A DNA stretch of 64,000 bases from contig NZ_CAKMMF010000013.1 in assembly GCF_927798095.1 (NCBI RefSeq), positions 1 to 64,000 on the forward strand, in the 5' to 3' direction. The DNA is from Paenibacillus plantiphilus. GTDB lineage: Bacteria > Bacillota > Bacilli > Paenibacillales > Paenibacillaceae. A program made the position numbers and the translations under genes. Below, piece by piece: positions 35,912 through 44,787 of this stretch (the first letter of the stretch is position 1; each line of letters begins with the position of its first letter). Under the pieces are notes generated by a model. That model was not told where the DNA came from and made no database searches. It was given only the letters and a program-made list of their open reading frames with translations.

Positions 35912-37548
35912 TCCTCCTCCCCCTTAAAGCGGCTATTCCCTTGTCTCTTGCTCTGAAGCGCTGAAGTGCTGATAGGCCGCTTGTTCATGAGCCACAGAGG
36001 TACTCGAACCAGTGTATCCTTCAAATCTGCGAACCGCATAGGCGCTAAGGGGATGCCATACGGCATGCCTAATGATCGGAGCGCAATAATCTGCTCAATC
36101 ATCAGCATGAATCCGATGATGATACCGACAAACCCGAATAGGGAAGCGAGAATCATCAGAATAAACCGAAGGAGACGGACAGCTGCGACCATGTCGTAAT
36201 TGGGCAGAATGAACGAGGAGATGCCAGTGAAAGCAACCACCACCACCATTACGTTGCTGATGAGACCAGCTTGAACGACCGCTTGGCCGATAACGATGCC
36301 TCCAACAATACCGACCGTTTGACCGACGGGAGCAGGGAGCCGAACACCGGCTTCACGCAGTATCTCCAGTGTAATCTCCATAAGAACAGCCTCGACAAAA
36401 GGCGGCAGCGGCACTCTGCCTCTGGACTCCCCGAGCGTAATCAGCAGCTTCATTGGAATAATCTCGAAATGATAGGAGACAACGGCGATATACAGAGCGG
36501 GAAGAAAGGCAGCGATGAAAAACGCCGCAATACGCAGCATGCGCAGAAAGGTAGCGATGGACCAGCGGGTACTATAATCGTCGATACTTTGGAAGAAGGC
36601 CATAAAATTGACGGGAGCGATAAGCACGCTTGGCGAGCGGTCCACGACAACAGCGCATCTGCCCTGCAAAATTTGCGAAGCAGCAGCGTCGGGACGTTCG
36701 GTAGAAATTAATTGCGGGAAGAGGGAGTAAGGATTATCTTCGATGAACTCCACGAGCTCACCTGTATTAATAATGACATCGACGTTGATCGCCTTGATTC
36801 TATCCTCAAGCAGCTGAATGAATTCCGTATTCGTGACATCCTCCAAATATAGAATAGACACGGATGCAGGGCCGCGTTTACCCACTGCAAGCTGCTTGAT
36901 CTTGAGCTCGCGGTTGGGGATATAACGACGGATTAAGGCGATGTTCTGTGAGCCTGTCTCCAGAAACCCTTGATGAGCGCCTTTCAAGGACGGCTCAAGC
37001 TGGGGGTCCTCAATAGCGCGCTGCGGCCAGCCCTTTGTATCGAGCGCATACGCTTCTTTTCTCCTGTCGACGAATAGAACGCTGTCCCCGTTAAGGATCG
37101 CTTCTATTACTTTGGCCCATGTTGTGTAAGGCACGATATGGCCGACTGTCATAAACAGCTCGCTGCCGGGATCGCCGCCTCCCTTTTCGAATTGAAGCGG
37201 ATATAACACATCATTATTGATGGAGTTCTTATCTGTTAACCCGTCAAGGTAGGCTAGAACAGCCTTCTCGCCTGTCTGCACAATCGACAGCTTACGAATG
37301 ATCAGGTCAGGGGTATCTGTGAACAATTGCTGGAGATGCTGAATAATATCAGGAATATGCTCTTCCAAATCGGGCTCATGCTCGGTCGATTGGTGATTAT
37401 GCGGCAGTTTCATTATCCGTTGCCATCCTTCCCATTGATGTGCATATGGTTTCCGATGGAATAGATGTCTATTCATTACATATTGTTGTTGTACTCCATT
37501 AGCCAGCAATCCCGAAATTGCCACTCGTTCCATAAGTATCACTTGCAT
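35908..37548 (-). CDS. Spore germination receptor A subunit, GerA family
   Basis: About 545 residues. A soluble N-terminal half (LEEHIPDIIQHLQQLFTDTP, YLDGLTDKNSINNDVLYPL) is followed by the membrane half with family signatures (GRCAVVVDRSPSVLIAPVNF, DDYSTRWSIATFLRMLRI, VPLPPFVEAVLMEITLEILR, VGGIVIGQAVVQAGLISNV). It forms an oligomeric channel-like subunit of the nutrient germinant receptor. The exact start is open: AGGAGG abuts the first ATG, so GTG two codons later (37542) is better spaced. First gene of the operon. Confidence 0.95.
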   Translation of the reverse strand: MQVILMERVAISGLLANGVQQQYVMNRHLFHRKPYAHQWEGWQRIMKLPHNHQSTEHEPDLEEHIPDIIQHLQQLFTDTPDLIIRKLSIVQTGEKAVLAYLDGLTDKNSINNDVLYPLQFEKGGGDPGSELFMTVGHIVPYTTWAKVIEAILNGDSVLFVDRRKEAYALDTKGWPQRAIEDPQLEPSLKGAHQGFLETGSQNIALIRRYIPNRELKIKQLAVGKRGPASVSILYLEDVTNTEFIQLLEDRIKAINVDVIINTGELVEFIEDNPYSLFPQLISTERPDAAASQILQGRCAVVVDRSPSVLIAPVNFMAFFQSIDDYSTRWSIATFLRMLRIAAFFIAAFLPALYIAVVSYHFEIIPMKLLITLGESRGRVPLPPFVEAVLMEITLEILREAGVRLPAPVGQTVGIVGGIVIGQAVVQAGLISNVMVVVVAFTGISSFILPNYDMVAAVRLLRFILMILASLFGFVGIIIGFMLMIEQIIALRSLGMPYGIPLAPMRFADLKDTLVRVPLWLMNKRPISTSALQSKRQGNSRFKGEEE

Positions 37549-37602
37549 ATCCTCCTGCAGTTAGATGCTTCCAATTGAAAATACGCTAGCAGATTGCATG
37601 TG

Positions 37603-37630
37603 ATTCTACCAGATTAATTTGGCTAAGCAA
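37603..37630 (-). promoter_or_regulatory. Possible promoter of the germination operon
   Basis: On the minus strand TTGCTT, 16 bases, TAGAAT, about 55 bp before the A-subunit start. It resembles SigA; germination operons usually use SigG, and I could not find a clear SigG match in this 158-bp gap. Confidence 0.3.
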
Positions 37631-37706
37631 CATTAATCTTCCTTCCATCGTCAGTAGTAAGGTGAGTGGAGTTATAACTCTAATAGAATGGCGAACGGGA
37701 GAGTGA

Positions 37707-39077
37707 ATGGGAATGGTAAATAACGAAACTAAGAAAAAGAAAAAATATATTCTCCGCAGCGGCATGGCTGTCGTCCTTGCTGCCGGGATCGGCTTGTCCA
37801 CGATACCTTCGGCAGTATCAGCTGAGCAATCCATTGTATCGGTCCACAATTGGAGCCAGCCGCAATTGAAGGCGCCGATTGTGAAGCCTGCTTGGACACT
37901 GAAGGTGGACAGCGACAACGGATGGGACAAGTCCCTGCACGGCCAAGCGAAGGCTGAGGACGGCAAAGTGTTTGCATTTGCAGGCGGCAAGCTGGTTGCA
38001 GTCGATGCGGCAAGCGGGAAGAAGCTTTGGTCCTACGGAAACGGGAACAATCTTATGCCTAATATGAGGTATTATAATGGCGCAATAATCGGGCTAACCA
38101 AGGAGGGAAAAGCATACTCGCTCAATGCCAAGAACGGCAAGCAGCAATGGATATCTTCCACTGCCTATGGCGTAGTTGACTCTATTGTGCCGATCGGGGA
38201 TAAGGCTTATTTAATGCAGAGCAGCAGCAAAATGACTGCCTTGGAGCTGGGCTCAGGAAAGTATCTCTGGACAGCGGAGGAGCCGAATTCCACGGGGGGC
38301 AGCGACAGTCTTATGGTGGCGGATGGTGTTGTCATTCGTTCGTTTATCGTGCAAGGGGCATTGTCGTCCGTCCAAATCGACGGTTTTGATGACAAAACCG
38401 GCAAGAAGCTGTGGGGGCACTTCCGTCAGAATATGCCGTTATTAATTAAGGATGGACTGCTCTATTCCGTCAATGACCCGTATCCGTTCGCAGATGATAC
38501 GGCAGATCGCAGTGTCAAGATTAGCATAATGAATGTAAAGACAGGTGCTGTGAAGGGTGAACGCGTGTACAGCTGGAAACTTCCGGGCGAGCCGCCATAT
38601 ACCCAATCGTCTGGTATAAACGGGAATGCATTTCTTGACGGCGACGATCTGTATGTTTTTCAAGGAATGGTCATTGCCAAGTATGACTTTGCCAATTATA
38701 AGCTCGGAGCCGCTCCCGTGAAGAAGTACAATGCACCCTACGGAGATCTTGTTTCACTGGGCCGCATTCATCAAGGACGGATGCTGTTCCAGAATTACAA
38801 CAATGGCAATCTGATCGGCATGAAGCTGGAGAATGGTCAGGCAGTGGGTTGGGCTGGTGATAATCCTGTGAATCAGATCGATATTTACGGAAGTACGATC
38901 TATACAGGGCAATCCGATGGCATGTTCCATGCATTCGATGTGCAGAGTACGAAAGCGTTGTTCAGTGTAAAGACCGATACGCGGAACTATGGCCCAACGT
39001 TGAAAACCGGCGGCAATCTTATCATTCAAGCAGAGGGCAAGCTGATCGGCATCAAGCTGCCGGCAGCATTGAAATAA
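37707..39077 (+). CDS. Exported PQQ-like beta-propeller protein
   Basis: 456 residues. The signal peptide (KKKKKYILRSGMAVVLAAGI, cleavage near AVSAEQ) leads a propeller of about seven blades, recognisable by repeated G-G-K-L-V-A-V-D-A-A-S-G-K-K-L-W-type blade ends (KLVAVDAASGKKLWSYG, AYSLNAKNGKQQWIS, MTALELGSGKYLWTA, IDGFDDKTGKKLWGH). There are no enzymatic residues I can assign; such proteins mainly bind partners or scaffold at the envelope. ATG 37707 follows CGGGAGAG. It is divergent from the germination operon and ends at a strong shared terminator. Confidence 0.82.
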   Translation: MGMVNNETKKKKKYILRSGMAVVLAAGIGLSTIPSAVSAEQSIVSVHNWSQPQLKAPIVKPAWTLKVDSDNGWDKSLHGQAKAEDGKVFAFAGGKLVAVDAASGKKLWSYGNGNNLMPNMRYYNGAIIGLTKEGKAYSLNAKNGKQQWISSTAYGVVDSIVPIGDKAYLMQSSSKMTALELGSGKYLWTAEEPNSTGGSDSLMVADGVVIRSFIVQGALSSVQIDGFDDKTGKKLWGHFRQNMPLLIKDGLLYSVNDPYPFADDTADRSVKISIMNVKTGAVKGERVYSWKLPGEPPYTQSSGINGNAFLDGDDLYVFQGMVIAKYDFANYKLGAAPVKKYNAPYGDLVSLGRIHQGRMLFQNYNNGNLIGMKLENGQAVGWAGDNPVNQIDIYGSTIYTGQSDGMFHAFDVQSTKALFSVKTDTRNYGPTLKTGGNLIIQAEGKLIGIKLPAALK

Positions 39078-39282
39078 TACCATACAAAAAAGTGGAGTCC
39101 TCGTTGTATCTGACAGGGCTCCACTTTTTCTTATGTTTGTGCTTATTTAATTTCTCCTGTAGCGTTGGTGTTCTGCGTGTAACGGGATGAACACCCTGCC
39201 ATTCGTTGCGGTGGATTGACGGGTCGAGCTTCCCGTTACGTATTGACTTTAACCGCTTCTTCTTCGCGTTGCTTGCAGCCAT
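39052..39282 (-). CDS. Small basic conserved-type protein (76 aa)
   Basis: AGGAGG eight bases before the ATG at 39282 gives a strong start. The core (SNAKKKRLKSIRNGKLDPSI, VHPVTRRTPTLQEKLNKHKH) is very basic and resembles small conserved Firmicute proteins with an N-P-V-T-R-x-T-x-T-x-x-E-K motif (YqkK-like, from memory). Oddly, the last 25 or so codons run through the strong hairpin at 39085-39129 and 26 bp into the convergent propeller gene, so the tail (STFLYGIISMLPAA) may be an accidental extension. Function unknown; a nucleic-acid-binding role is plausible from the charge. Confidence 0.65.
   Translation of the reverse strand: MAASNAKKKRLKSIRNGKLDPSIHRNEWQGVHPVTRRTPTLQEKLNKHKHKKKWSPVRYNEDSTFLYGIISMLPAA
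39085..39129. terminator. Strong bidirectional terminator
   Basis: A stem AAAAAGTGGAGTCC pairing with GGGCTCCACTTTTT (one G-T) flanked by A-run and T-run. It should end the propeller transcript and, on the other strand, the small basic protein's transcript, inside whose frame it lies. Confidence 0.9.
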
Positions 39283-39510
39283 GGGGCATGCCTCCTCAAA
39301 TTCGATCTGTGCTTCCCTTTCATTATAACGGATTTCAAAGCCGGTTGACACCCGCAACCGACACAGATTATTCACTTCCTGTAGAAAAAGTTCTTTCAGT
39401 CTCTGCGAGGTTCGGTATATGATAAAGAGAATGGCTATTTAGTTGAACGAGAGAGGGAACAACAGAGTGGAGCAGGGGGAATGATTCTGGAGAAGCGTCA
39501 GCGCTCGCCT

Positions 39511-39563
39511 TTGTTCCCGGAATTCCACCATAAACAATCTCAATTCAAGAATTCCGGGAACAA
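39511..39563 (+). repeat. 15-bp perfect inverted repeat in the LplT-like leader
   Basis: The arms 39511-39525 (TTGTTCCCGGAATTC) and 39549-39563 are exact reverse complements separated by 23 bases, 68 bp before the preferred start. This can form a stable leader hairpin; no T-run follows, so it is not a simple terminator. Confidence 0.8.
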
Positions 39564-39610
39564 CAGCGATCGTAAGAACATTCCCCTGGCGCAGCCGCAT
39601 GTTTGTTCAA

Positions 39611-39628
39611 GAGAGAGAGAGAGAGAGA
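39611..39628 (+). repeat. (GA)9 dinucleotide run at the LplT-like start
   Basis: Nine GA units followed by GG directly abut ATG 39631 and supply the only purine-rich ribosome site. If translation began at the upstream ATG 39481, the run would be inside the coding region (Arg-Glu repeats), and a change of one unit would break the frame. Confidence 0.9.
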
Positions 39629-39630
39629 GG

Positions 39631-40851
39631 ATGGGTCCCTTGACAGGTTTGAAGAAAATGTTTTCACCGCTCAATACGGTGGTGATTACACAATTTCTAA
39701 GTGCATTTGCCGATAATCTGAATTTTTTTCTTATCGTAGGAATCGTGAACCGGCAGGGAGTAGAGAATCCAGATGGCATGGTAGCCTATATCCAGATGGC
39801 GGTTCTATGCGCATATGTTGTTCTGGCTCCGATTGTAGGCGCTCTGGCCGATAAGAAAGCCAAATCCCACATTTTGCTATTAGGCAATTTGCTGAAGGCT
39901 GTGGGGATTGGGATGCTGCTGCTGGGCTTGCCGCCAGCGCTCTGCTATTTGTTCGTCGGTATCGGCGCGGTCGTATATTCACCTGGCAAGTACGGAATAT
40001 TGAGCGAGCTTACCTCCTCGGAGAAGGAACTGCTCAGTGCGAACGCCAAAGTAGAAGGTTCAACTATTCTAGCTATACTGCTAGGTACAGTGAGCGGCGG
40101 ATTTCTGGCGCAAAACTCTGACATGCCGGCCATATTGGCTTGTCTTGGCATCTACCTGTTGTCGCTGTTCATGACTTTTATGATTCCTGCGCAAGCTGGC
40201 AATGCTTCGCTGCGTTATGGCAAGGAGGCGCTTCAATTTTTGCGGGATACCGCAATATTGTACCGCAATCCGCGAAGCCGATTCTCGCTTATTGGCACGG
40301 GCGCATTCTGGCTGACTGCTGCTGTTCTGCGCATCGCCCTCATCGCATGGCTGCCGCTTAATTTGGGCATAACAGATACCGATGAGCAATCTATGATCAT
40401 AGGCATTACTGCTCTTGGAGTAGTGGCCAGCGCTTTCGTCACCTCTCGCTGGGTTCCTGCTGGCAAGCTGCACCGTGGATTCTACTATGGTCTGCTCATG
40501 GTGACTACTGTTATGATTGCTGCGTTTACTTACGAGCTGTGGATCACGGTAACGCTGCTCTTCTTCACGGGCTTGTTCGGCGGCGTATTCGTTATTCCGC
40601 TCAATACGATGCTGCAGGAGGAAGGGAAGAATCTGATCGGTTCCGGCAAAACAATCGCGATTCAGAATTTTACGGAGAATGTATTGACCGTAACCGGATT
40701 GTTCATCTACTTAACGCTGAGTGAGATGAAGGTTTCTGTCAACGGTTCTGTTGTTGGAATCGGGCTTATACTACTGTTGTTTATTGCTTATCTGGCGACA
40801 CAGCTTGGCAAAGTGAGAGAGAATCGTCAGACTGAGCAATCCAAATCATAA
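39631..40851 (+). CDS. MFS transporter, LplT (lysophospholipid)-like
   Basis: 406 residues with twelve TM helices. The features fit the LplT branch of MFS: SPLNTVVITQFLSAFADN at the N-terminus, IVGALADKKAKSHILLLGN between helices 2 and 3, VVYSPGKYGILSEL, NAKVEGSTILAILLGTVSGG, and FVIPLNTMLQEEGKNLIGSG. LplT flips lysophospholipid inward for reacylation; no aas acyltransferase is adjacent here. ATG 39631 matches the family N-terminus. An upstream in-frame ATG (39481) would add 50 polar, unconserved residues. The gene is followed closely by the DUF2569 gene. Confidence 0.82.
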   Translation: MGPLTGLKKMFSPLNTVVITQFLSAFADNLNFFLIVGIVNRQGVENPDGMVAYIQMAVLCAYVVLAPIVGALADKKAKSHILLLGNLLKAVGIGMLLLGLPPALCYLFVGIGAVVYSPGKYGILSELTSSEKELLSANAKVEGSTILAILLGTVSGGFLAQNSDMPAILACLGIYLLSLFMTFMIPAQAGNASLRYGKEALQFLRDTAILYRNPRSRFSLIGTGAFWLTAAVLRIALIAWLPLNLGITDTDEQSMIIGITALGVVASAFVTSRWVPAGKLHRGFYYGLLMVTTVMIAAFTYELWITVTLLFFTGLFGGVFVIPLNTMLQEEGKNLIGSGKTIAIQNFTENVLTVTGLFIYLTLSEMKVSVNGSVVGIGLILLLFIAYLATQLGKVRENRQTEQSKS

Positions 40852-40888
40852 ATGAAATGAACATGTGAGAGGGGATAATAGACACCAA

Positions 40889-41458
40889 ATGGATATTACC
40901 AAGCAACCAGACAAGACGGAGGAGCCAGCCTCCCAGCTTGAGGAGCAATCCGATTCCCAAACAGATTCTCAATCTGAAGAGAAGGATTTTTACTATAAGC
41001 ATCTTCATCTAAAGGGTCTGGGCGGATGGCTGATCATTGTACATATCAGCATGTGGCTGTTTCTACTAAATGCGTGTGTGAATGTTGTATTCGTGACACT
41101 TCCGAAAATTCTTCAGTTTTCGAAATATACAGATCCCGCTTCATCTATGTACGATGTCAAGTGGAGCTTTCTCATTCCACTTCAGTTTATCGGGAATTTG
41201 CTAATCGTCCTGACGCTTCTCATCCTGCTATTCAAATTCGTAAGCAGAAGCAGCACCTTCCCCAAATGGTTCATTAGCTTCAATATCGGGCTTACCGCTT
41301 TTTACATTCTGGATTTTGCCATCAATCTGTTCTTTCCAATGAATGATGAGAATCTTTTCATTTACATCAGCGCTGTGATGAGACAAGGCTTGCTGTGCTT
41401 GCTGTGGATCGGGTACATGCTTCGTTCGAAGCGTGTGAAGGTAACCTTTAGATGGTAA
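40889..41458 (+). CDS. DUF2569-type membrane protein
   Basis: 189 residues. An acidic, Gln/Ser/Asp-rich cytoplasmic N-terminus (about 40 residues) leads into HLKGLGGWLIIVHISMWLF, the DUF2569 signature, and four TM helices overall. ATG 40889 is preferred over GTG 40865, which lacks a ribosome site. It is probably co-transcribed with the LplT-like gene and ends in its own terminator. Function unknown. Confidence 0.72.
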   Translation: MDITKQPDKTEEPASQLEEQSDSQTDSQSEEKDFYYKHLHLKGLGGWLIIVHISMWLFLLNACVNVVFVTLPKILQFSKYTDPASSMYDVKWSFLIPLQFIGNLLIVLTLLILLFKFVSRSSTFPKWFISFNIGLTAFYILDFAINLFFPMNDENLFIYISAVMRQGLLCLLWIGYMLRSKRVKVTFRW

Positions 41459-41485
41459 GAAGAGCGGAAGCTCTTCTTTTTTTTG
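41458..41485 (+). terminator. Terminator of the DUF2569 gene
   Basis: AGAAGAGC, a GGAA tetraloop and GCTCTTCT, followed by seven T residues. It begins at the stop codon itself. Confidence 0.92.
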
Positions 41486-41557
41486 AGCTGGCTATCATTA
41501 TAGAAGCCGAATGAGACGTCAGCTCGTTATAGAAGCAAGCGGATGGAGGTGCGCAAT

Positions 41558-42418
41558 TTGCAATTGGAACATAAACATCGAATGACCCGGCGAGCATTTC
41601 TGAAGAAATTGATTGGCGGCGGAATGGCCGCTGCGGTCGGAACGCCCATGTACGCCTATTATTTGGAACGGAGCTGGATCGAAATACGGGAGATCGAAGC
41701 CGCTGTTCTGCCTGTACAGACACATTCTTCATATAAAGGAACGCGAATCGTACACTTCAGTGATGTGCACTTCGGCTATCATTACGACGCGGATAATATG
41801 GCTGCAGCGGTCTCGCATATCGAGCAACTGAAGCCGGATATGATCTGCTTCACAGGCGATTTCATAGATCAGCGTCCAGATGGGATAGAGGCCTGCATCG
41901 CTATGATGAGAGGCTTGAAGGCTCCTCTTGGCAAGTACGCGGTGCTGGGCAATCATGATTATTATCATGATGCGCCTACTGTAAAGCGATTCTGGGAAGC
42001 CGCCGAATTCGAGCTGCTGGAGAACAGGCATGCTTTTGTAGAAAGGAAAGGCCAACGTCTCTATATTGCAGGGGTGGATGATACGATCTACGGAAAGCCC
42101 GATTTGAAGAAAGCGCTGAATGGGGTCGCCACAGAGAGTGCTGTTATTCTGCTGGCGCATGAGCCTGATTATGCCGATACAGCTGCCAGCCTGCCGCAGA
42201 TCAAGCTGCAGCTGTCCGGTCATAGTCATGGCGGGCAGATTCGACTGCCGATTGTGGGGCATCTGATCGCTCCGCCGCAGGGAAGGAAATATGTGAGCGG
42301 CTTGTATCAGATAGCGGATTCTGAGCTTCAGGTGTATACGAATCGAGGCATCGGTACGACAATTTTGCCCTTTCGCTTGTTTTGCCGCCCGGAAATTACT
42401 GTTATCGAGCTTCAATAA
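41558..42418 (+). CDS. Tat-exported metallophosphoesterase, YkuE-like
   Basis: About 286 residues. The twin-arginine signal (MTRRAFLKKLIGGGMAAAVG) is followed by a calcineurin-like phosphoesterase domain with all metal motifs: SDVHFG, TGDFID, GNHDYY, LAHEPD and SGHSHGGQ. Relatives hydrolyse phosphodiesters at the outer membrane face or wall. The ribosome site GGAGG (41545-41549) lies inside the first possible codons from ATG 41543, so TTG 41558 is the better start. The stop is four bases from that of the convergent AEC gene, leaving no room for a terminator between them. Confidence 0.88.
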   Translation: MQLEHKHRMTRRAFLKKLIGGGMAAAVGTPMYAYYLERSWIEIREIEAAVLPVQTHSSYKGTRIVHFSDVHFGYHYDADNMAAAVSHIEQLKPDMICFTGDFIDQRPDGIEACIAMMRGLKAPLGKYAVLGNHDYYHDAPTVKRFWEAAEFELLENRHAFVERKGQRLYIAGVDDTIYGKPDLKKALNGVATESAVILLAHEPDYADTAASLPQIKLQLSGHSHGGQIRLPIVGHLIAPPQGRKYVSGLYQIADSELQVYTNRGIGTTILPFRLFCRPEITVIELQ

Positions 42419-42422
42419 GTCA

Positions 42423-43346
42423 CTATTGGGTCCCAGCAACCAGAAATGGAAGTATAATAAATGATGCCAGTGTAGTCCAAAGGATACATTTCGATACTAG
42501 TTTGGGAGAAGCATTGAATCGTTCCGCAAGCACAACTGCATTGACAGCGACTGGCATGGACGCAAGAATGAGAAGGACTGTGAATAGTGTGCCGTCAATT
42601 TGCAGGACATACAATACGAGGCACGCGATAATCGGCGACAATAGCATTCGAACGGACATTCCTGCCCAGAAAGCAGACTGCATGCCCCGATTCCATTCAC
42701 TTTGGCCCACTTTGACCATCTGGGCGCCTAATATCGCCAATACCACTGGCGGATAGGCGCCTGCAACCATAGCGATCCCCGTATGTATACCCTCCGGTAT
42801 AACCAAATCAAACACACGAAGCAGCATGGCGACCAGCGCCGCGTATATAGCAGGAAGCTTGAAAACCGACCGGAGAGCATTCTTCACTGAGAACTCGGAT
42901 CTGGCGGCAAAATAGACACCGACTGTGTTGACAATAATCATTTGCCCAATGACATATACAGAGGCTGTATCTAATCCTGCCCGTCCGAAAGCAAGCAGGA
43001 CTAGCGGAAGACCGTAATTGACACTGTTGGTAAAGGTCGATATTAGAGTAAGGCCGGCAGCCTCAGGAGAACGCAGCTTCAAGAGCTTGGCGAGAACGGT
43101 CGCGACAGCCCATAGCAGCGCCAGATTAAGCAGAGAGAAAGAGATCGTCGCATAAACGTCCTCTGTCGATATTCGGGCGGTATACAGCGTCTCCAAAATA
43201 ATGGCCGGAGTTAAAAAGTAAAGATATAGAATAGATAGCGGCCCCGTATCCAGCTTCCTATAATACCCCAGCAAAGCCCCGGCAATGACAGGTATAGAAA
43301 GTGGAACTATGACCTGAAATAAGGTGGAAATAACCGTTTGCAGCAT
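42423..43346 (-). CDS. AEC (auxin efflux carrier) family transporter
   Basis: 307 residues, about ten TM helices in two inverted halves. Typical features are PVIAGALLGYYRKLDTGPLS at the start, FTNSVNYGLPLVLLAFGRAG (family N-Y-G-L-P motif), AGAYPPVVLAILGAQMVKVG and ASMPVAVNAVVLAERFNASP at the C-terminus. AEC members export malate, other organic acids or related small molecules. ATG 43346 follows AAAGGGG; an in-frame ATG at 43397 would add 17 residues without a ribosome site. Confidence 0.88.
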   Translation of the reverse strand: MLQTVISTLFQVIVPLSIPVIAGALLGYYRKLDTGPLSILYLYFLTPAIILETLYTARISTEDVYATISFSLLNLALLWAVATVLAKLLKLRSPEAAGLTLISTFTNSVNYGLPLVLLAFGRAGLDTASVYVIGQMIIVNTVGVYFAARSEFSVKNALRSVFKLPAIYAALVAMLLRVFDLVIPEGIHTGIAMVAGAYPPVVLAILGAQMVKVGQSEWNRGMQSAFWAGMSVRMLLSPIIACLVLYVLQIDGTLFTVLLILASMPVAVNAVVLAERFNASPKLVSKCILWTTLASFIILPFLVAGTQ

Positions 43347-43984
43347 CGTCAGAACCCCTTTCCACAATTTTATCCTTACTATAATCCCCATTTTCATGAC
43401 GGTCCAAGATAAATAACCAATATTTTTAATAGTTTTAGTCTATAAAGCCGTAAAAATGAATATTTATTTTCAATAAAGATGACGATTTTTGAAATGGTAA
43501 CGTGTGACGTACGCCCCATGAAAAGTAAATATCCGACTATATACCCTGAAGAAATTACCAGTTAATGGATTTGAAACAGAGGTGGACGGGATTCGGTCAT
43601 TCGTCATTATTGTGTTAAGCCGTTGTTGCTCTAAGAAGTATCGAATTATGTAGTGTAAGCAAATTGTAATACTTTTGACGTAAAAACACCCCTGACCTCG
43701 GAAAGGGTATATATGTAATTTAATTAACAACAATCTATAAAAATAACAAAAAAAGGATGGATTAGCCCCTATTTTGAGTATAGATCGTAGCGATAATATA
43801 GGGACGATAGCATATACAACGACAAACTAAAATAAACACCAACACCTATTCAAAATAATCCCTTTATCCTTCATGCTAGGAAAAACAGTTGCTCCAATAC
43901 GGTGCAGCAGCAAGCGAGCGCACATCGAATTCTTTTGCATGAGCATGAATGAAATAATAATGCTGCGGAAAGTGAGGAGATGTC
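43347..43984. other. 638-bp AT-rich gap upstream of the EPS locus
   Basis: No credible gene on either strand. It is markedly more AT-rich than the genes on both sides and must hold the promoters of the divergent AEC gene and the EPS operon. A TTGACG at 43675-43680 and TTGAGT-17-TATAGG at 43774-43802 are the best plus-strand promoter hints; neither is convincing. No riboswitch landmark was recognised. GTGAGGAGAT at the right end is the ribosome site of the first EPS gene. Confidence 0.5.
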
Positions 43985-44767
43985 ATGATCGACATTCATT
44001 GTCATTTGCTGCATGGTCTTGACGATGGGTCGATGAATTTGGAAGACGCTGTCGCAATGGCGCGCAGCGCTGTTCATGACGGTGTCTCGACTATATTGGC
44101 CACACCGCACTATAACAGAGGGCGATATGATACCGATTCCTCTGTTATTCGCGAGCGGGCAAAGGAGCTTAGCACGGAGCTTGAACATTTAGGGATTCCG
44201 CTTCGTGTGATGATAGGGCAAGAAATACGTGTCCATTCTCAATTGCTGGAGGACCTTGAAGCTGGCCATTTGTTGCCGCTGGGAGAATCCTCTTACGTCC
44301 TGCTTGAATTTCCATCATCCCGTGTGCCGCAACGCTTTGAAGAGATGGTGCATGAGCTGCGGATTACCGGGCTGAGGCCGATCATTGCCCATCCGGAGAG
44401 AAATGCGGAAATCGCAGCCGATCCGGGCAGGCTGGCTGCATTGGTTGAGTGCGGCGCATTGTGCCAAATCACTTCCCATTCGCTTACGGGACGCTTTGGA
44501 AGAAGCGTGAAGTCGGTGGCGCTAGATTTGTGCCGACGCAATCTGGTGCATTTTATTGCATCTGACGCCCATAATGCGACGACACGTCCTTATGAGCTGA
44601 GCAGCGCTTATCGTGCTGCTGCTGAGAAATTGGGGGCGGACATCGTCGAATACTATAAGCGCAATGCAAGGGCTGTTGTTCACAACATCCCCGTCATTCA
44701 CAAACCTACACTTCAGCGGAGAAGGCCGAAGTCTTTATTTCGTGGATGGTCCCTGTTTAGATCCTAA
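43985..44767 (+). CDS. CpsB/YwqE-type manganese-dependent tyrosine phosphatase
   Basis: 260 residues of the PHP-superfamily protein-tyrosine phosphatase family. Metal-binding motifs: MIDIHCHLLHGLDDG at the N-terminus, ATPHYNRGRY, GQEIRVH, PIIAHPERN and ASDAHN. It dephosphorylates the BY-kinase encoded two genes downstream, controlling EPS assembly in the cytoplasm. First gene of the EPS operon; the kinase modulator gene follows within about 20 bp. Confidence 0.93.
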   Translation: MIDIHCHLLHGLDDGSMNLEDAVAMARSAVHDGVSTILATPHYNRGRYDTDSSVIRERAKELSTELEHLGIPLRVMIGQEIRVHSQLLEDLEAGHLLPLGESSYVLLEFPSSRVPQRFEEMVHELRITGLRPIIAHPERNAEIAADPGRLAALVECGALCQITSHSLTGRFGRSVKSVALDLCRRNLVHFIASDAHNATTRPYELSSAYRAAAEKLGADIVEYYKRNARAVVHNIPVIHKPTLQRRRPKSLFRGWSLFRS

Positions 44768-44787
44768 GGATGGAGGTACGACCCAAA

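Noticed and set aside
39376-39630. T-box or other riboswitch in the LplT-like leader
   Set aside because: A large inverted repeat is present, but no T-box sequence or terminator T-run accompanies it.
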